A stretch of 64,000 bases of DNA from Dirofilaria immitis. Its lineage: Eukaryota > Nematoda > Chromadorea > Rhabditida > Onchocercidae. The notes beneath the pieces were generated by a model. The model saw nothing but the letters and a program-made list of their open reading frames with translations. It was not told the origin of the DNA and searched no databases. The translations under genes and the position numbers were made by a program. The stretch is taken from positions 1,612,001 through 1,676,000 of the forward strand of contig JAKNDB010000109.1 in the NCBI GenBank assembly GCA_024305405.1, in the 5' to 3' direction. How positions within the stretch are numbered: position 1 is the first letter of the stretch; the number at the start of each line of letters is the position of its first letter. Shown in pieces: positions 48,694-63,570 of the stretch.

Positions 48694-49956
48694 TGATGAT
48701 AAAAAAACTAGAAAACAGCTAGAATAATTTTTTTTTCTCCTTAGCGAATAATTTCTACTCATATCATTCCTAACATCTATTAATTTAATTCTGTAAACTA
48801 TGTGTGGAAGGTTCCATTCGGCAGTTTGCAAAAAAATTAGTCTCATTTCACATTTGAAATGCTTACGATGTATACGTTTCAAATGAAATTAGAAGCTTTT
48901 GTCTGGTATCGAATTCCTTATATTTGTTTTACATGAAGCAATATTGTTGTAACAAAAATGAAATATACTTTGCCATAAAACCAAATGCTATATGCGGCAA
49001 TAAATATATAATTCATTTGGATCATGTCAAAATCAATGGAGATAAACAGCATATATTTTATTCAAAGTTTGGTAAAACAAGAAATTATATAATGCAAATA
49101 TTGAGCAGCACGAAGGAAAAAGAATGCTTATACCATTGTAATAACAACTAGGAACTACAATTACCGAGATAAGTTTTTAATAAATTTCAGTATTCTCAGC
49201 GAATAAATGATTGCTTTTTGATATTACTAGAAATTATTAATAAAATCATTCGAATACATGAGAATGTAAGATATACAATCTCGGTAAAGCATTTATCCCA
49301 AGAAGTAATATGTGATGCAAAATGAAAAAAAAACTTGATAGAAAAAATCAATCAAATGTGGGAAGACGGAAAATTAAGATGGAAACTGCCCAATAAAATC
49401 GTAAAACTTTCATTCGATATTTATGTTTAATATTCAAAAGGATAATTGACATCACAATACCCTCATACACAATTCTAACAATATCATTTCGAGTAACTCC
49501 TCCGTCAATAAACGAATATTTCCTTCCCAAAAAAAATTTGCATCATTGTTTTATTTATAGATTGATGTCGTCTAATGACAAAAATTACCAGTATAATTTA
49601 AATAAAAGAATGTAATACAATGAGGAAAATATCACAGAATTAAAACTGTAAAGATCTTAGACATGCTGTTTAAAACTCACTGAGTAACTAAGTTCGATCA
49701 TTTTATAGAAAGCGACAAAGTATATACGCATTTCCATTCACAGTAGAGATTTTATTCGACTCAAATTTCCAGAGGCTTGTATGATGAAAATGCTTAAGCT
49801 ATATATATTTTTATTACTTATATTAAGCTAGCCGTAATGAAATCTTATCTAGCTAACAGCTAAAGCAAGATGACGTCATGTTTTATACAAACAACATAAG
49901 CGTCACATTGATAACTCTTTGCAATACTTGCAGGTTACAACAGTGAAAAATAATAA
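48694..49956. other. Convergent intergenic gap (transporter / FIC 3' ends)
   Basis: AT-rich, presumably both 3' UTRs. Open frame 48924-49151 (+) has no splice support or family similarity and is left uncalled. Confidence 0.5.
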
Positions 49957-52900
49957 TTAAGGGAAACTATGATCTTGTTCTGTTGAGATTTTAGGTGCTG
50001 TTGCTATATTGCATTTATCAGATCCTTCTCGATAATCGCACGTAGTTGCAGAGTTGATATACAACTAAAGAGAATCAGGAGGTGAAGAAAACTGGTAAGA
50101 ACCAAAATTTTAGATATATTACATTAGACAAAACTAATTGAAAGTTAATTTGCAATAAAAAAAGACAGACTTGCAAAGTAGCATCCGTTTGACGAGCAAT
50201 AAAACGAATAAATGGACGAAGGTTTCCATGATTTGCGGCAATGAGAGTATCATAATAGTCAGAACGGTCCTCAACTGGTATTATAACGGGAGGAAAACCG
50301 CTCCGCATCAAAATCAGATTCATCAACAACCGTGCAGTACGCCCGTTACCATCAATGAATGGATGTATTGAAACCTATTGAAAAAGAATTCTTTTAGCCT
50401 TAAAGAAATATACAGTGTATTTAAAAGGACACAACTCGTAATACAAAAATATAGCGCCTTCATGATCTCGATCGTAGAGTAATAGAACATGCGTTAATGC
50501 GTTACTTTCGAAAATTTCAAATAACCGTATCATAGATAGTTTGAAATCAAGTATTTTTAGTAAGCAAACCAATTTATAATGAGCAATAGCGGCACGTTCT
50601 ATAGGATCCAGTAGCATGCTATCATCATCATTCAACCATTTCACCATTTCTTCCATTTCTCCTGATATCATGCTTGCTGAAATGGGAGTAAAACTTCCCA
50701 CAAACACCTGAAAAGAACAAAAAAACACCATAATGCCAAATGGTCACTCAGAAGAAAGTAACCGTCATTCTTCAAAAATGAAAAATGAAAATACAAAATT
50801 TTATTTACAGCAAGCGCAATTATTCTAAACTCCACTGTTCTACATTGTTCGTCAATGATATAATAATCTCTCCGTGTCTTCAATACTCTCAACCTTTTAC
50901 GCCACCTATATGTTTTGCAATGCAACAATATTTAACGCCGCTTTAAACACTTCTAAAGCATTCATATAAAATGACAACCTGAGTCTTGCGAAACACACCC
51001 GCTGCATCCGGATCGACAAAACCAAGAACGCGGCTATGAATGTCCAGGATATCCTGCAATATAAACGATTCTCAAACGAGTCCATATAAATAGAAATATA
51101 TTAACAAACATTCTGCAACAACTTTAAGAAAAATATGCAGAAAAATTTTAAATGGCATCATAACTTATTTATGATTATTGCTGCCGAACCTGAAGAGTAA
51201 AATACGAAACGTATGCAACGCTCTGATTAATGAATCTCAGTGCAGAATCCATTCCTAAAATCTCGTTATGCTCCATAATACTTTTACCAGCTACTGCCAT
51301 CCTTGTTTCTAATATGGATCTAAAATTAACTAAAATAGCAAATTAAACTGGAAGGTCTTTCATTATTTCTTCCAGAGAGTTGCAAAATAGACTCAACCAA
51401 AGTATTACCTTGTCTGACCAAGAGACATAGTGTTGCCTTCAATTGCTACAGTGTGATAAATATGCAAAAATAAGATTCCCTCATTGCCCTTCGCAATGCA
51501 GTGTTAGTTTTTGGTATCCGTAAAAATATAAACGTTTTTCGTGAAGTTTTTTAACATTTCTTTGTCAATTTCTTCCACTATGGGCAAAGTTCTTGCTCGT
51601 CTTCTATAAATATCATTCATTTAATAAAACAAGAAAATACTAAAAATAGAATATTAAATACAATGTATAAAACTTTTTTAAAATAAAGGCGTATTTTTCA
51701 TCACGCCTATTTAAACATCATATTTAATAAATAATGCGCAAAATTTTATTTCATATCTCATGTTAAATAGACATCTTGTTATAACATAAGACTGAAAAAT
51801 CATTAGTCTTTCAAGGTACTAAAGCATTATACAAAATACTCACACTAACGCTTCAGGATGGTGGGGATTGTAGCTTAGCGCCCGTGAATATAACTCTTCC
51901 GCTTGTACCAGATTCTTCCGTCCCATTTCAACAACTACACCGTATTCGGTTAAAATATCTGGGTGATGAGGAGCCAGTGCAAGCGCATGCTGAATAATAA
52001 GTTCCGCCTATAAAAAAATCAACATTTGAATTTTCAGCAATAAAACATGCAAAAGAAAACACATGCACCAAATCACTAGATCATGCATCATATCTGCTGA
52101 AAAATTCATAACAAAATTTTTATTGATCAGAATGCAGGCAATCAATAGTGACCCTCAAGACCGCACTACTGTATACCCTGCATAACTTCTGAACATCTCT
52201 TTTTTCTCATCTCTCGTTAAATTACTCTTTGCTTTTAGAGTTATCATATGACTAAGCTATGCATGTGAGAATTTTTGAATCATACCTTCGCCATATTTCC
52301 TTGTGTTCTTGATTGAACTGCAGCTTTTAAAGCTGCAAATGCTTCCTTCTCGGTCTCCCAACCCCACTGAACCACAGTTGCCTGGATCGTAGGAGCCACT
52401 GCTCTCTCCGTTTTTTTGATACCATCTTTGAAGTACCATGGTTCCACAGATAACGGATCAACAAAATATCCCAATTCGGTTGTGCTAAAAAACAATAGGA
52501 TAGAATTTTGTCTCTTAAATTGGGAAATTTTGCAAAATTAAATGCCCATCACAACCGAATGCAAGTTTTATGCAATGATTTCAGCATTATTACAATTTCT
52601 ATTAGAATATCAACTCCTCCAAACCCGTAATATATAACTCTAACACATATGAATTCATATCACTGTATTACAATTATATATAAATTTCTAATCCTTTTTT
52701 CAACAGTCAATCTCCAAAAAAACTGCTACTAACCCGACGTAACGTTTACGAGAAAAATAAGCTGAGCAGTAATCTCCTTGTTTGATGAATTCAGGTACGA
52801 ACTGCAGATTGCAAATTAAATATTGTGAAACCATTTGCTGTACCAGATGCCATAACGTCTAAACAAACTCTGATATCTTATTCCGTGAAATATCTCTCAA

Positions 52901-53136
52901 AAGTTTTGTTAAGTTATGCTAGGAGTTTTAAAAAAATTTTGTGCGAATAATAATCAGCTTAGCTGACACCCTGAGATCAGTTGAAATTAACTAATAATTA
53001 GCACGGAAGATTCATATGGAACTAGTAGAAGCATCGCTTAATGTACCTGCATACAAATTGATACAATAATAGATAAAACTACAACTCGCGCCCACGGTGG
53101 TACAAGAATCCTCGTACCAGATGACATTTCAGACAT
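49957..53136 (-). CDS. fic-1: FIC-domain protein AMP-transferase (FICD/HYPE type)
   Basis: FICD is an ER membrane enzyme that AMPylates and deAMPylates the chaperone BiP. Eleven or twelve exons: 53136-53047, 52801-52734, 52484-52286, 52007-51844, 51603-51534, 51488-51409, 51319-51190, 51053-50979, 50707-50570, 50374-50171 and 50064-49957. The N-terminus has one hydrophobic helix ([14 protein letters not shown]), the expected signal anchor. Two TPR motifs follow ([36 protein letters not shown]). The autoinhibitory helix is intact: TVAIEGN, with the glutamate that blocks ATP binding. The catalytic FIC motif is [14 protein letters not shown] with its histidine. [16 protein letters not shown] and RPFIRFIAR complete the fold. 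Splice phases agree throughout if a 45-nt intron is accepted at 51533-51489. It is divergent from lgg-2 at about 1.6 kb. About 460 residues, like the family. Confidence 0.95.
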
Positions 53137-54327
53137 CGCTAGCACTTAAAGATTGAGCACCTGTAATGAGAATTTTTCATTCCACTTCCCATTAAATGAT
53201 AATAAAATAAAAAGAAAGGAAACAAAAAGAATCAAAAAGGAGAAAGGATAAGAGATAGGAAAAAAGAAAAAGTACGAATTATCATTTTAAGAAAGTACGA
53301 ATGCTTCAGTCAAAACAATCAGATAAAAACATATAACTTGATTGCCATATATTTCGTTCACTAAATTAGTCCTTTCATTTAGTTATCGTCTAATTGTTAG
53401 CTTTTTCATGTGCTATGCTCATATGCATTATATATTTTTCAATATTCTTAGCTTTTTTTTCTTTTCATATACTTGACGTATGCTCTCTAATGACTATTCT
53501 ATTTAGTAGTTTTTAAGATATCTAAGCATCGAAGTGTTAAATAGAAATTCTTTCAGCGTTAAAATTTTTTCGGTGATTTTATCGAGTTATGAGAAAATGA
53601 AAATCATATATTTGCTTACCTTATTGTAACGAGATGATGTGTTATTACAATACACAGCTGTAAATATTCAAAGAAGCGACTACGTGATGATATCCTTACA
53701 GTTTCCATTCTTTTTCTTTTTCTTTTTTCTGAAAGTATTAAAATTAATTTTTAACGCAATAAATGAACACTTTACATTTTATTCCTTACAACAGCTTAAC
53801 AATTATCTTATCAATTATACAAAACGCAATACAACGAACGATTACGGCGTTAATCTCACGTGACAATTATTGCATCTAGCTCCTTACAATCTCCTCGAAT
53901 TGTGTAATATTTTTTGGTGAAAGGTTTTAACGTATAGCGAAATGACATGTTATTTCTATTAGGCTGAGAGTTTCCTAGCTAATGAGATGTTTCTTCTTTC
54001 ATAGCAGCGAATTCTGTACAGGATGGCATCAGGGAGTGAAATGGGTCGCGTGATAAGAACTTATATTATCCGTATGCTTATTCCTATGTACGTATTTATA
54101 CGTGACTATATGTAGACGTATGGGTGTATGTGTAGGTGTGCATCTATATACATACACATTCTATGCCTATTTATATGTCGGTATAGAACTTGTTTGTATA
54201 GGCAAGCAGAAGCAGTAAATGTTTGGAAGACAGATTATTCGAAAAGCAAAGCTATGGTCGGCTGCAGATACATCCATCCAGCTGATTACAAACTACTCCA
54301 AGTATATACATATATACACGAACATAA

Positions 54328-54372
54328 ACATGCACACATGCATACATACATACATACATACATACATACACG
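54328..54372. repeat. (CATA)n tetranucleotide microsatellite
   Basis: About eight CATA units flanked by related imperfect ACACA/TACA sequence. Confidence 0.88.
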
Positions 54373-54504
54373 CGTACATTATATTTACACACATAGAGGT
54401 TACAGTTCCAGGCGAAGAGAGTGTCATCACAAAGTTTGAGTTGCTTGCAAATTTTGTCTTTCATCGTTTTCTTTTCTTCAGTTAAGCGTTTGTGGGATAT
54501 ATTG

Positions 54505-54533
54505 TATGTGTGTATGTTGTGTGTGTGTGTGTA

Positions 54534-54565
<32 letters not shown>
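54505..54565. repeat. (TG)n microsatellite
   Basis: A TG-rich tract with TATG interruptions about 200 bp upstream of the lgg-2 start codon. On RNA-like or Z-DNA grounds it might influence promoter structure, but that is conjecture. Confidence 0.88.
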
Positions 54566-54566
<1 letters not shown>

Positions 54567-54757
54567 TCTTGTATAATGTTATGTGTATTTGTACTTGTTC
54601 TGTACCAATAGTGCTACGGTCGTTTCTGCATATATAACTATGATGAGAAATGCTAACGGAGTGATCTGTAGAACGGAATAAATTTGGTAATAAGGTAAGG
54701 ACTGGCATTTGGAGGAAAGGGTTGCGTACCGCGGAGAGAGCGGAAGTACTGGAAGAG

Positions 54758-57364
<2,607 letters not shown>

Positions 57365-59214
57365 GCGTAAATACCTACGCTTTCATTACCTCTTCAGAAT
57401 TTTTGGAGTTTTCTTCAATTTGATTTCGTTTTGATACTCAACAAAAGTCATAACGCAAAACTTAGTACTGTACAAAAATATTGAACAAAAATGTTGTTGT
57501 CATCAACATTTTCAACGAAAACGAATGTTGCTTTTTTATTTTATCCCTGCTTATATTATCATCTTTTGTGACATAATTTCCTTTTCTCTCTATCGCGAAA
57601 ATTTCGCTTGTTTTTGCTTTCTTACCGCTATGATGGTACTGTTTGCATTAATCCAGAAGTTAAACAATCGCTGTATAAAGTTATCGTTTTTCTTGTTTCT
57701 GAATGTGTTCTGGACATTGCTAACAAATCAGGAGATTTTCAATTCTTAAGAGAATTATATAGATCTTCAGACTTTTAGAAAACAGTCTCAAAGCTTGTAT
57801 AGAAAAATTTGTCACTGCTGGTTCAGTTGTTTGGAAGAGAAAATTTCGAAATAACATCGAAGTTATTGATAGCCATGATAGTAGGTTCGAATGGTCTTGA
57901 GTTAACAGTTATTTACAATGCTTTTCATTTCAATAAGACTTGAAAATTTTGGATGAATCCTTCTAAGATGGTTATAAAATACAAGACAGGAAGTGATTTC
58001 GATGGTTTCGCATTTGTTATGGAATGAGGAAAAATAGTACATATATTATTGCAGCGTATTGTAAACAGCAATTCGATCTGAGTGTTCATAAGAAAACACT
58101 TCCACTATTTTCTGCTCATCCATGTAAAGGGAAAATATTGGCCGACATGATGTTTGTCACACGCTTTTATAGCAAACAATAATCTTGAATAAAGAAAATA
58201 TTCCAAAGTATTGATTTTCCCGCTAAGTGCATCAAGCGACATTTGCTGCATTTGTGGATGCTTTGACCAGTATTATAGAGTTGTATGGTTTTCTCGATAT
58301 TCTGTAAATATCTCGTTGTGATTTCGAGTCGAATTTTATGTAAAGTATTTTTAAACAGTTTTTTTAGACGAAATTTTTGTCGTCTGATCATTCCATGTAT
58401 GACCATATATGATCATATTACAATGTAGAGTAAAATAAGGGATAGAAAATTATTTTAGATAGGTTAAATTTTTTTCGTCAAAAAAAAAAGAAAAACTGAA
58501 ATTACTAGAATGATACTATTGGAACGGATATGGTGCTGAAAAAGCAGTATAGCCACGATAATTCTATCATCACATCAATATTTTAAGAACATTTGCAGTT
58601 TCTTGTACTGTATAATTTCTTATTGTGTTGATCCACTTCAAAAATAAGAAAATTAATTTGATGAAAAGACTTTTTCTAGACAGGTAGTGTTTAGCCAACA
58701 ATTCAGATATGATTCAAGTAACCAGGTTGTTGAAAATGAAATTAGTAATGGTAGTAGTTTGATGGTATAGTAGTAATAATGCAGAGAATCTGCTACAATG
58801 ACCATTGGTGATTGACCAGTTTTGACAGCAAACCATCGTCCAGTAACATCTAGTAAGGCTAGTTTGTGTTTATTTGACTGTTTGGCGAAAAAGGATAGAA
58901 ATGACCAAAGGCAATGGCAGTTCAATCTGTTGTAAATTGTCCATCGATAAGAGTCAAACGAGCACTAACTCAAACTCATCGCTCACTCCCTCTTCCTCTT
59001 CCTTCCAAAATACGGATCTCACGGTAAACTGTATTCAAATCATCACCACTTTTCATTTTAATTCACCTATTTCTTACTATTTATTCGAAATTCTCTAAAA
59101 CTCTAAAACATCTGATTATCAATCGCTCATTATATCAGCAAAAAAAGAAAGAAAAAAAATTGTTGACGGTGAAACTTCCAATCAGTTCATCGATACTTTT
59201 TGTTAACGATTATC
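57365..59214. other. Intergenic between lgg-2 and the astacin gene
   Basis: AT-rich. A short Ser/Thr/Asn-rich open stretch starting at ATG 58900 and ending at a donor-like ACGGTAAAC (about 59021-59029) could be an isolated first exon, but nothing downstream joins it convincingly. Not called as a gene. Confidence 0.45.
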
Positions 59215-61699
59215 ATGCTGAGCGTATTCTTCTGGATCTGCATATTTTATCAATTATTTGATCACTGCATTACAATAAAAGAGTTAACGAATGATTTCAT
59301 GTGGAATTATTTTAAGACTGACCGACAGGAAACATTATTTGATGGTATGGAAATTTAAAAATGTTAAATTTAAGGAAAAAATTGAAGATTAAGTTAAAAC
59401 ATCCTATATTAAACGAATGACTCGATATAATGAATTATTCTAGGATTAATCGAGATTAAAATATAGGTTAAAAAATCTGAGCAAAATTTAAAAAATTTGA
59501 AAATTTCCAGCGATTAATACTTACAACAATGTTATTTTTAATAAATCCTGGTCTCGACTTGAAATGAAATTTTATTTCCTTTTATCAGTATTTAATCATT
59601 CACAGTAATTCTATTATATTTTGCATTAAAGATAGGTAAAACTTCAGATTTGGGTCAAAAATATCTACAACCTCAAGATTTCATTCTTGCTCAGATCATT
59701 CCAGGTAGTCTTTTGTGCTAGAATAAATTTCAATAAAAAAATAATCAGGCTATTTTTTGAAACTTGAAAAAATGATTCATTTATTACTCATCATCCATTT
59801 TGAATTATTCCCTGGTTCTTGCCTAAATTCTTCCTATCGCTTTTATTTACCTGTGTTAAGATTAATTTAGCATAAATCGATCTCATGATTTTTATCATAG
59901 GATTCTAATCCTGCAATACCTTTGACAATTTTTATCATTGTCACGCATGACGTTTTGTAACATCTTTCAATACTAATCATTTTGGAAATTTTCACAATCT
60001 TGATATTTATTATAACTTCGACATAATCCTCACATAATTCTATACGAAAAAATGCATTATGGAATTTTCAATAGTCATTGTGCTCGGGATTTCACCAATA
60101 TGTTTTCATATTGGTAGATTATTTAAAAATTTAAAGCTTGAAAGGAAGATATATGAGATTTTCTGCATTTCTCATCTTTATATTATTACAATTGTATTGC
60201 TGGATAATGCCAGATGAACAAATATTCTTTCTTTTTTCATTATATTATTTGGTGCAGTGATGTTTTACTCATTTAATTCAAACTTATCCGAAGCTTTTTT
60301 TCCACATGAATAGATTTATCGCTATCAATTAAAACTTATTTATTGCTTGCTTCATTTGTGACCTATTAAATAGAAGAATATCATTTCATCTGTTGTATAT
60401 CTAATTTAAATTAATTCCATGAGCATTAATAAAGCAACTCAGAATTTAGCAATACATTTATCCTTTAAGCCAGTTTATTTTTTATTTTTTTATTTTTTTG
60501 TAAATTTAAACAAATTTCAAAAAACTAAAAAATTACAGTGGGAAAAATCAGCGAAGAGCAACTAAATTCCATTATCAATTCCGAACTCTTCGAAGGTGAT
60601 ATCGAAGGTATCAACAAGGAAACAACATTATCGACATTTATTTTAAGGGATGAACCGTTAAATCCATACGATTATCTGTTCAAATTTCCTGTATGCTTTA
60701 TTTTTTTTTTTGTTTTCATGATAATTGATAATGTTTAATGATGAGATTTTATCTGAAACTTTAAATATCAATTATTTTTGCAGTATCATAGTGCATTAAA
60801 TTTGGAAACATATAAGGATAAATTATGGCCAAACGGACAAGTACCATATTTGTTAGAGGAAGGAATGTCTGCTGCGTTAGTTTTTTTCCTTTTAGATTTG
60901 AAAAAAGAAAATATTCGAAGCTTAAAATTTCAGGTTACATAGAAAACTGTGCAGATGAAATTTGGAGATTACCGATCATTTTTATAGCATAATATGAAAT
61001 CATCCAAAAATCCTAAAGAATGTATTAAAATTTCTTTTTCGTCATAAACAGAAAACTCTCTCCTTTTTCATCTGATCTCTTCGCTTATGAAACTTTTTGT
61101 AGAATGAAATAGAAAACAAAAATATGTTTGTAGCCAAAAGATAGCAATCGCACAAGCATTTGATGAATACAAAGACAAAACTTGCATAAAATTTGTACCA
61201 AAAACTCATGATGATATCGATTATATCTTTATTAAGAGAAATACAGCTTTCGGGTTAGTTTAGTTTTATCACTTTGATCAAATGTGTTTGATTGCATAAC
61301 GCATTTTTTTGTTCACTTTTTAACTTATTACTTATTAATTTTATTTGAACATGAATATATCTTTGGAAGTATTCGATCAGACATTCGATTAATCCATAAA
61401 AGAAACTTTCGGTATCTCTTACATGCATTAGTATCAATTGTTTCTGAATCATTTTTAGTTTCCTTAATTATTGAAAAATTGATTGAAAAATTAATTTAGT
61501 TGTTCATCATATGTTGGGCGAGCTGGTGGAAATCAGACGGTGTCGTTAGAAGTTAATAAATGTTTTGCCAAAGGAATTATTGCTCATGAATTGATGCATA
61601 CGATTGGATTTTTCCACGAGCATTCACGTACCGATCGAGATCAATACATAGATATCATCGAAGAAAACATTCGACCGGGTACTCGGTACACTTAAACTT

Positions 61700-61733
<34 letters not shown>

Positions 61734-63570
61734 CTTTGACTAATTCAATTTAATGTTCACAGAGCAAAAATATGTTCAAACATCGTAAAATTTTTTCCAA
61801 ATTAAAAAAATCGACTGAAGGTCTTTCTGCAAGTCTAAAGCCTTTCCCCAGTAATGATTTTCCTAATTGATCCAAGCTCATCTTTTGAAAGCATCCATAA
61901 AAATAAAACTTAATCCTCATTGAATTCCAGGAATGTTACGAAATTTTGAAAAATATCCACGAAAAGTTGTTGATTCGTTAGGAATGCCTTATGATTATGA
62001 TTCAATCATGCACTATCACAGACTTGCATTTTCCAAGAATGGCCAATCAACAATTTTACCTAAAGTTGGTAATCGATTTTTTTTCATGATAGACAATTTA
62101 TTATGATATGACGATAATAAAAAGAACTGAAGCAAAATAGGACACATCTCGAGAAGTTTGAAAAAAGTTGAAAAAGTACTGCTATCAACAGTTTGGGAGG
62201 AAGTATTGTAAAAGCACTAGCAAGCTAAGCAGTAGGTGAAATTAAGTGGAATAATTCAATAATTGGCTAAAATAATTATTATACCAATATACAGTCTTAT
62301 AATCAGCAAAATGAGTTAAATCGAATGAACCAACAATGTTATTTTGTATTCCCTTCTAAATTTTTCCTTAAAAATCTAAAATCTGATAAACAATCTTAAA
62401 AATCAATTTCTGATTAAATTTTGTACATTTTACTTATACTTCCATCGTATAATGCATGCCAAAATTTAGAATCGAAATATAGAAATTGGACAGCGATACA
62501 AATTGAGCGATATTGATGTTAAAAAGATAAACAAACTTTATAACTGCGATCAGTCAACGACCTTATTACCATCACTAATAACAACAACAGCTGGTGCTAC
62601 AATAACTGAAAAAGAACTACCATAAGCACCATGTCGACTAATCTTAGCACTAGCAATAAATCAAAAAACATGATAACAGTACGCCCAATTCGACCATTTT
62701 GGACAAGAAGACCTTCAAAAACAGGAAAGCTCCGAACTATTATCACTACATCAAAAGCAAAAACCATAGCAGTCGCAGGTATTTAATTTTAAAACAATAT
62801 CAGTAAACTGATTTCAAATTTTCAAAAATTCAATTTAGTGTTCTTTTCGTGCGATATATTTGCTTGAATGTTACGTATAATTTGATGGATACTTAAATTT
62901 TTTTCCTAAACTTTTAAACGTGATAATGTTAATGGAATAATTATCAATTGCAATGATAAAAGAATGCTGCCTTTATAACTTAATTTTTTCATATCAACTC
63001 TATCAAATTCTAATATCATAAAAACTCTTCCCATTATTCCTTTCTAAGTTCATCGCCTTCCTTTTTCTAAGCTGATTGATAACAAATATCATTTTATCTC
63101 TTTGAGCACTGATTGGTAAAAATTTTTTCAATCATTGTCTTCTCACTTGAGTTACAGTTTGCAAGGATCTGAATGCACACTGTAAAATGTGGCAGAAACT
63201 TGGCCATTGTCAATATTCGCCAAAGTATATGGGCCATTATTGCAAAAAGCGTGTGGACTATGTTCACCAAAAACAAGTTTGTGTTGAAATTATTTAAACA
63301 GCAGTATGATATTGTAATGTTTCTGCATCTAATTCAAATACGTTTCTTTCAAGATGGAAAAAAGTATTGTTCGATAAAGATATAATTAAAATTTCAGGTG
63401 AAGAGAAATTGGATCGAAAAGTAGAATTACGATGTTTGGATAAGAATTTATTCTGCAGTTATTGGGCAAGCATTGGCAAGTGCAAGACAGGAAATAAATT
63501 TATGATGATATTCTGCAAACGATCTTGTAATAATTGTGATAGTAAAATAGGAACTGATTTCTATGAATAA
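59215..63570 (+). CDS. Secreted astacin-family zinc metalloprotease with two ShK domains
   Basis: A NAS-type protease. Exon 1 (59215-59344) begins [18 protein letters not shown], a plausible signal peptide. Propeptide exons follow (59636-59704, 60539-60690). The protease starts near [14 protein letters not shown] (60784 on). The zinc site [19 protein letters not shown] (exon from 61499) fits HExxHxxGxxHExxRxDR exactly, and the Met-turn [10 protein letters not shown] is in the next exon (61932 on). [11 protein letters not shown] and KINKLYNC close the domain. A Thr/Ser-rich linker leads to ShK domain 1 (63158-63276, six cysteines) and ShK domain 2 (63398-63570, six cysteines, ending DFYE). One-A losses occur at 62609-62613 and 63244-63248. 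Two exon joins (about 60.88/61.14 kb and 62.07/62.47 kb) are uncertain. Two C-terminal ShK domains resemble the NAS-13/14/15 type. Likely roles are cuticle or moulting proteolysis. Confidence 0.92.
61703..61730. repeat. (TC)n microsatellite in an astacin-gene intron
   Basis: Fourteen TC units about 20 bases inside the intron after the zinc-site exon. Its proximity to the 5' splice site is unusual but no function can be shown. Confidence 0.88.

Larger units (their letters stand above)
53137..54757. other. Divergent intergenic region between FIC and lgg-2
   Basis: Presumptive promoters of both genes, with a purine-rich stretch at about 53.2-53.3 kb and two microsatellite clusters at 54.3-54.6 kb. 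No additional gene was found; apparent open frames over the CATA and TG tracts are repeat translations. Confidence 0.55.

Noticed and set aside
48924..49151. 75-codon frame after the transporter gene
   Set aside because: It has several Cys and Lys residues but no spacing that fits a known domain and no splice support. It is more likely 3' UTR.
57860..57900. GGTTCGAAT box resembling a tRNA B box
   Set aside because: No matching A box, acceptor stem or anticodon arm at the required distances.
58900..59022. Possible isolated first exon (Ser/Thr/Asn-rich) before the astacin gene
   Set aside because: It ends at a donor-like site, but no downstream exon continues it, and the astacin gene has its own signal-peptide exon at 59215.
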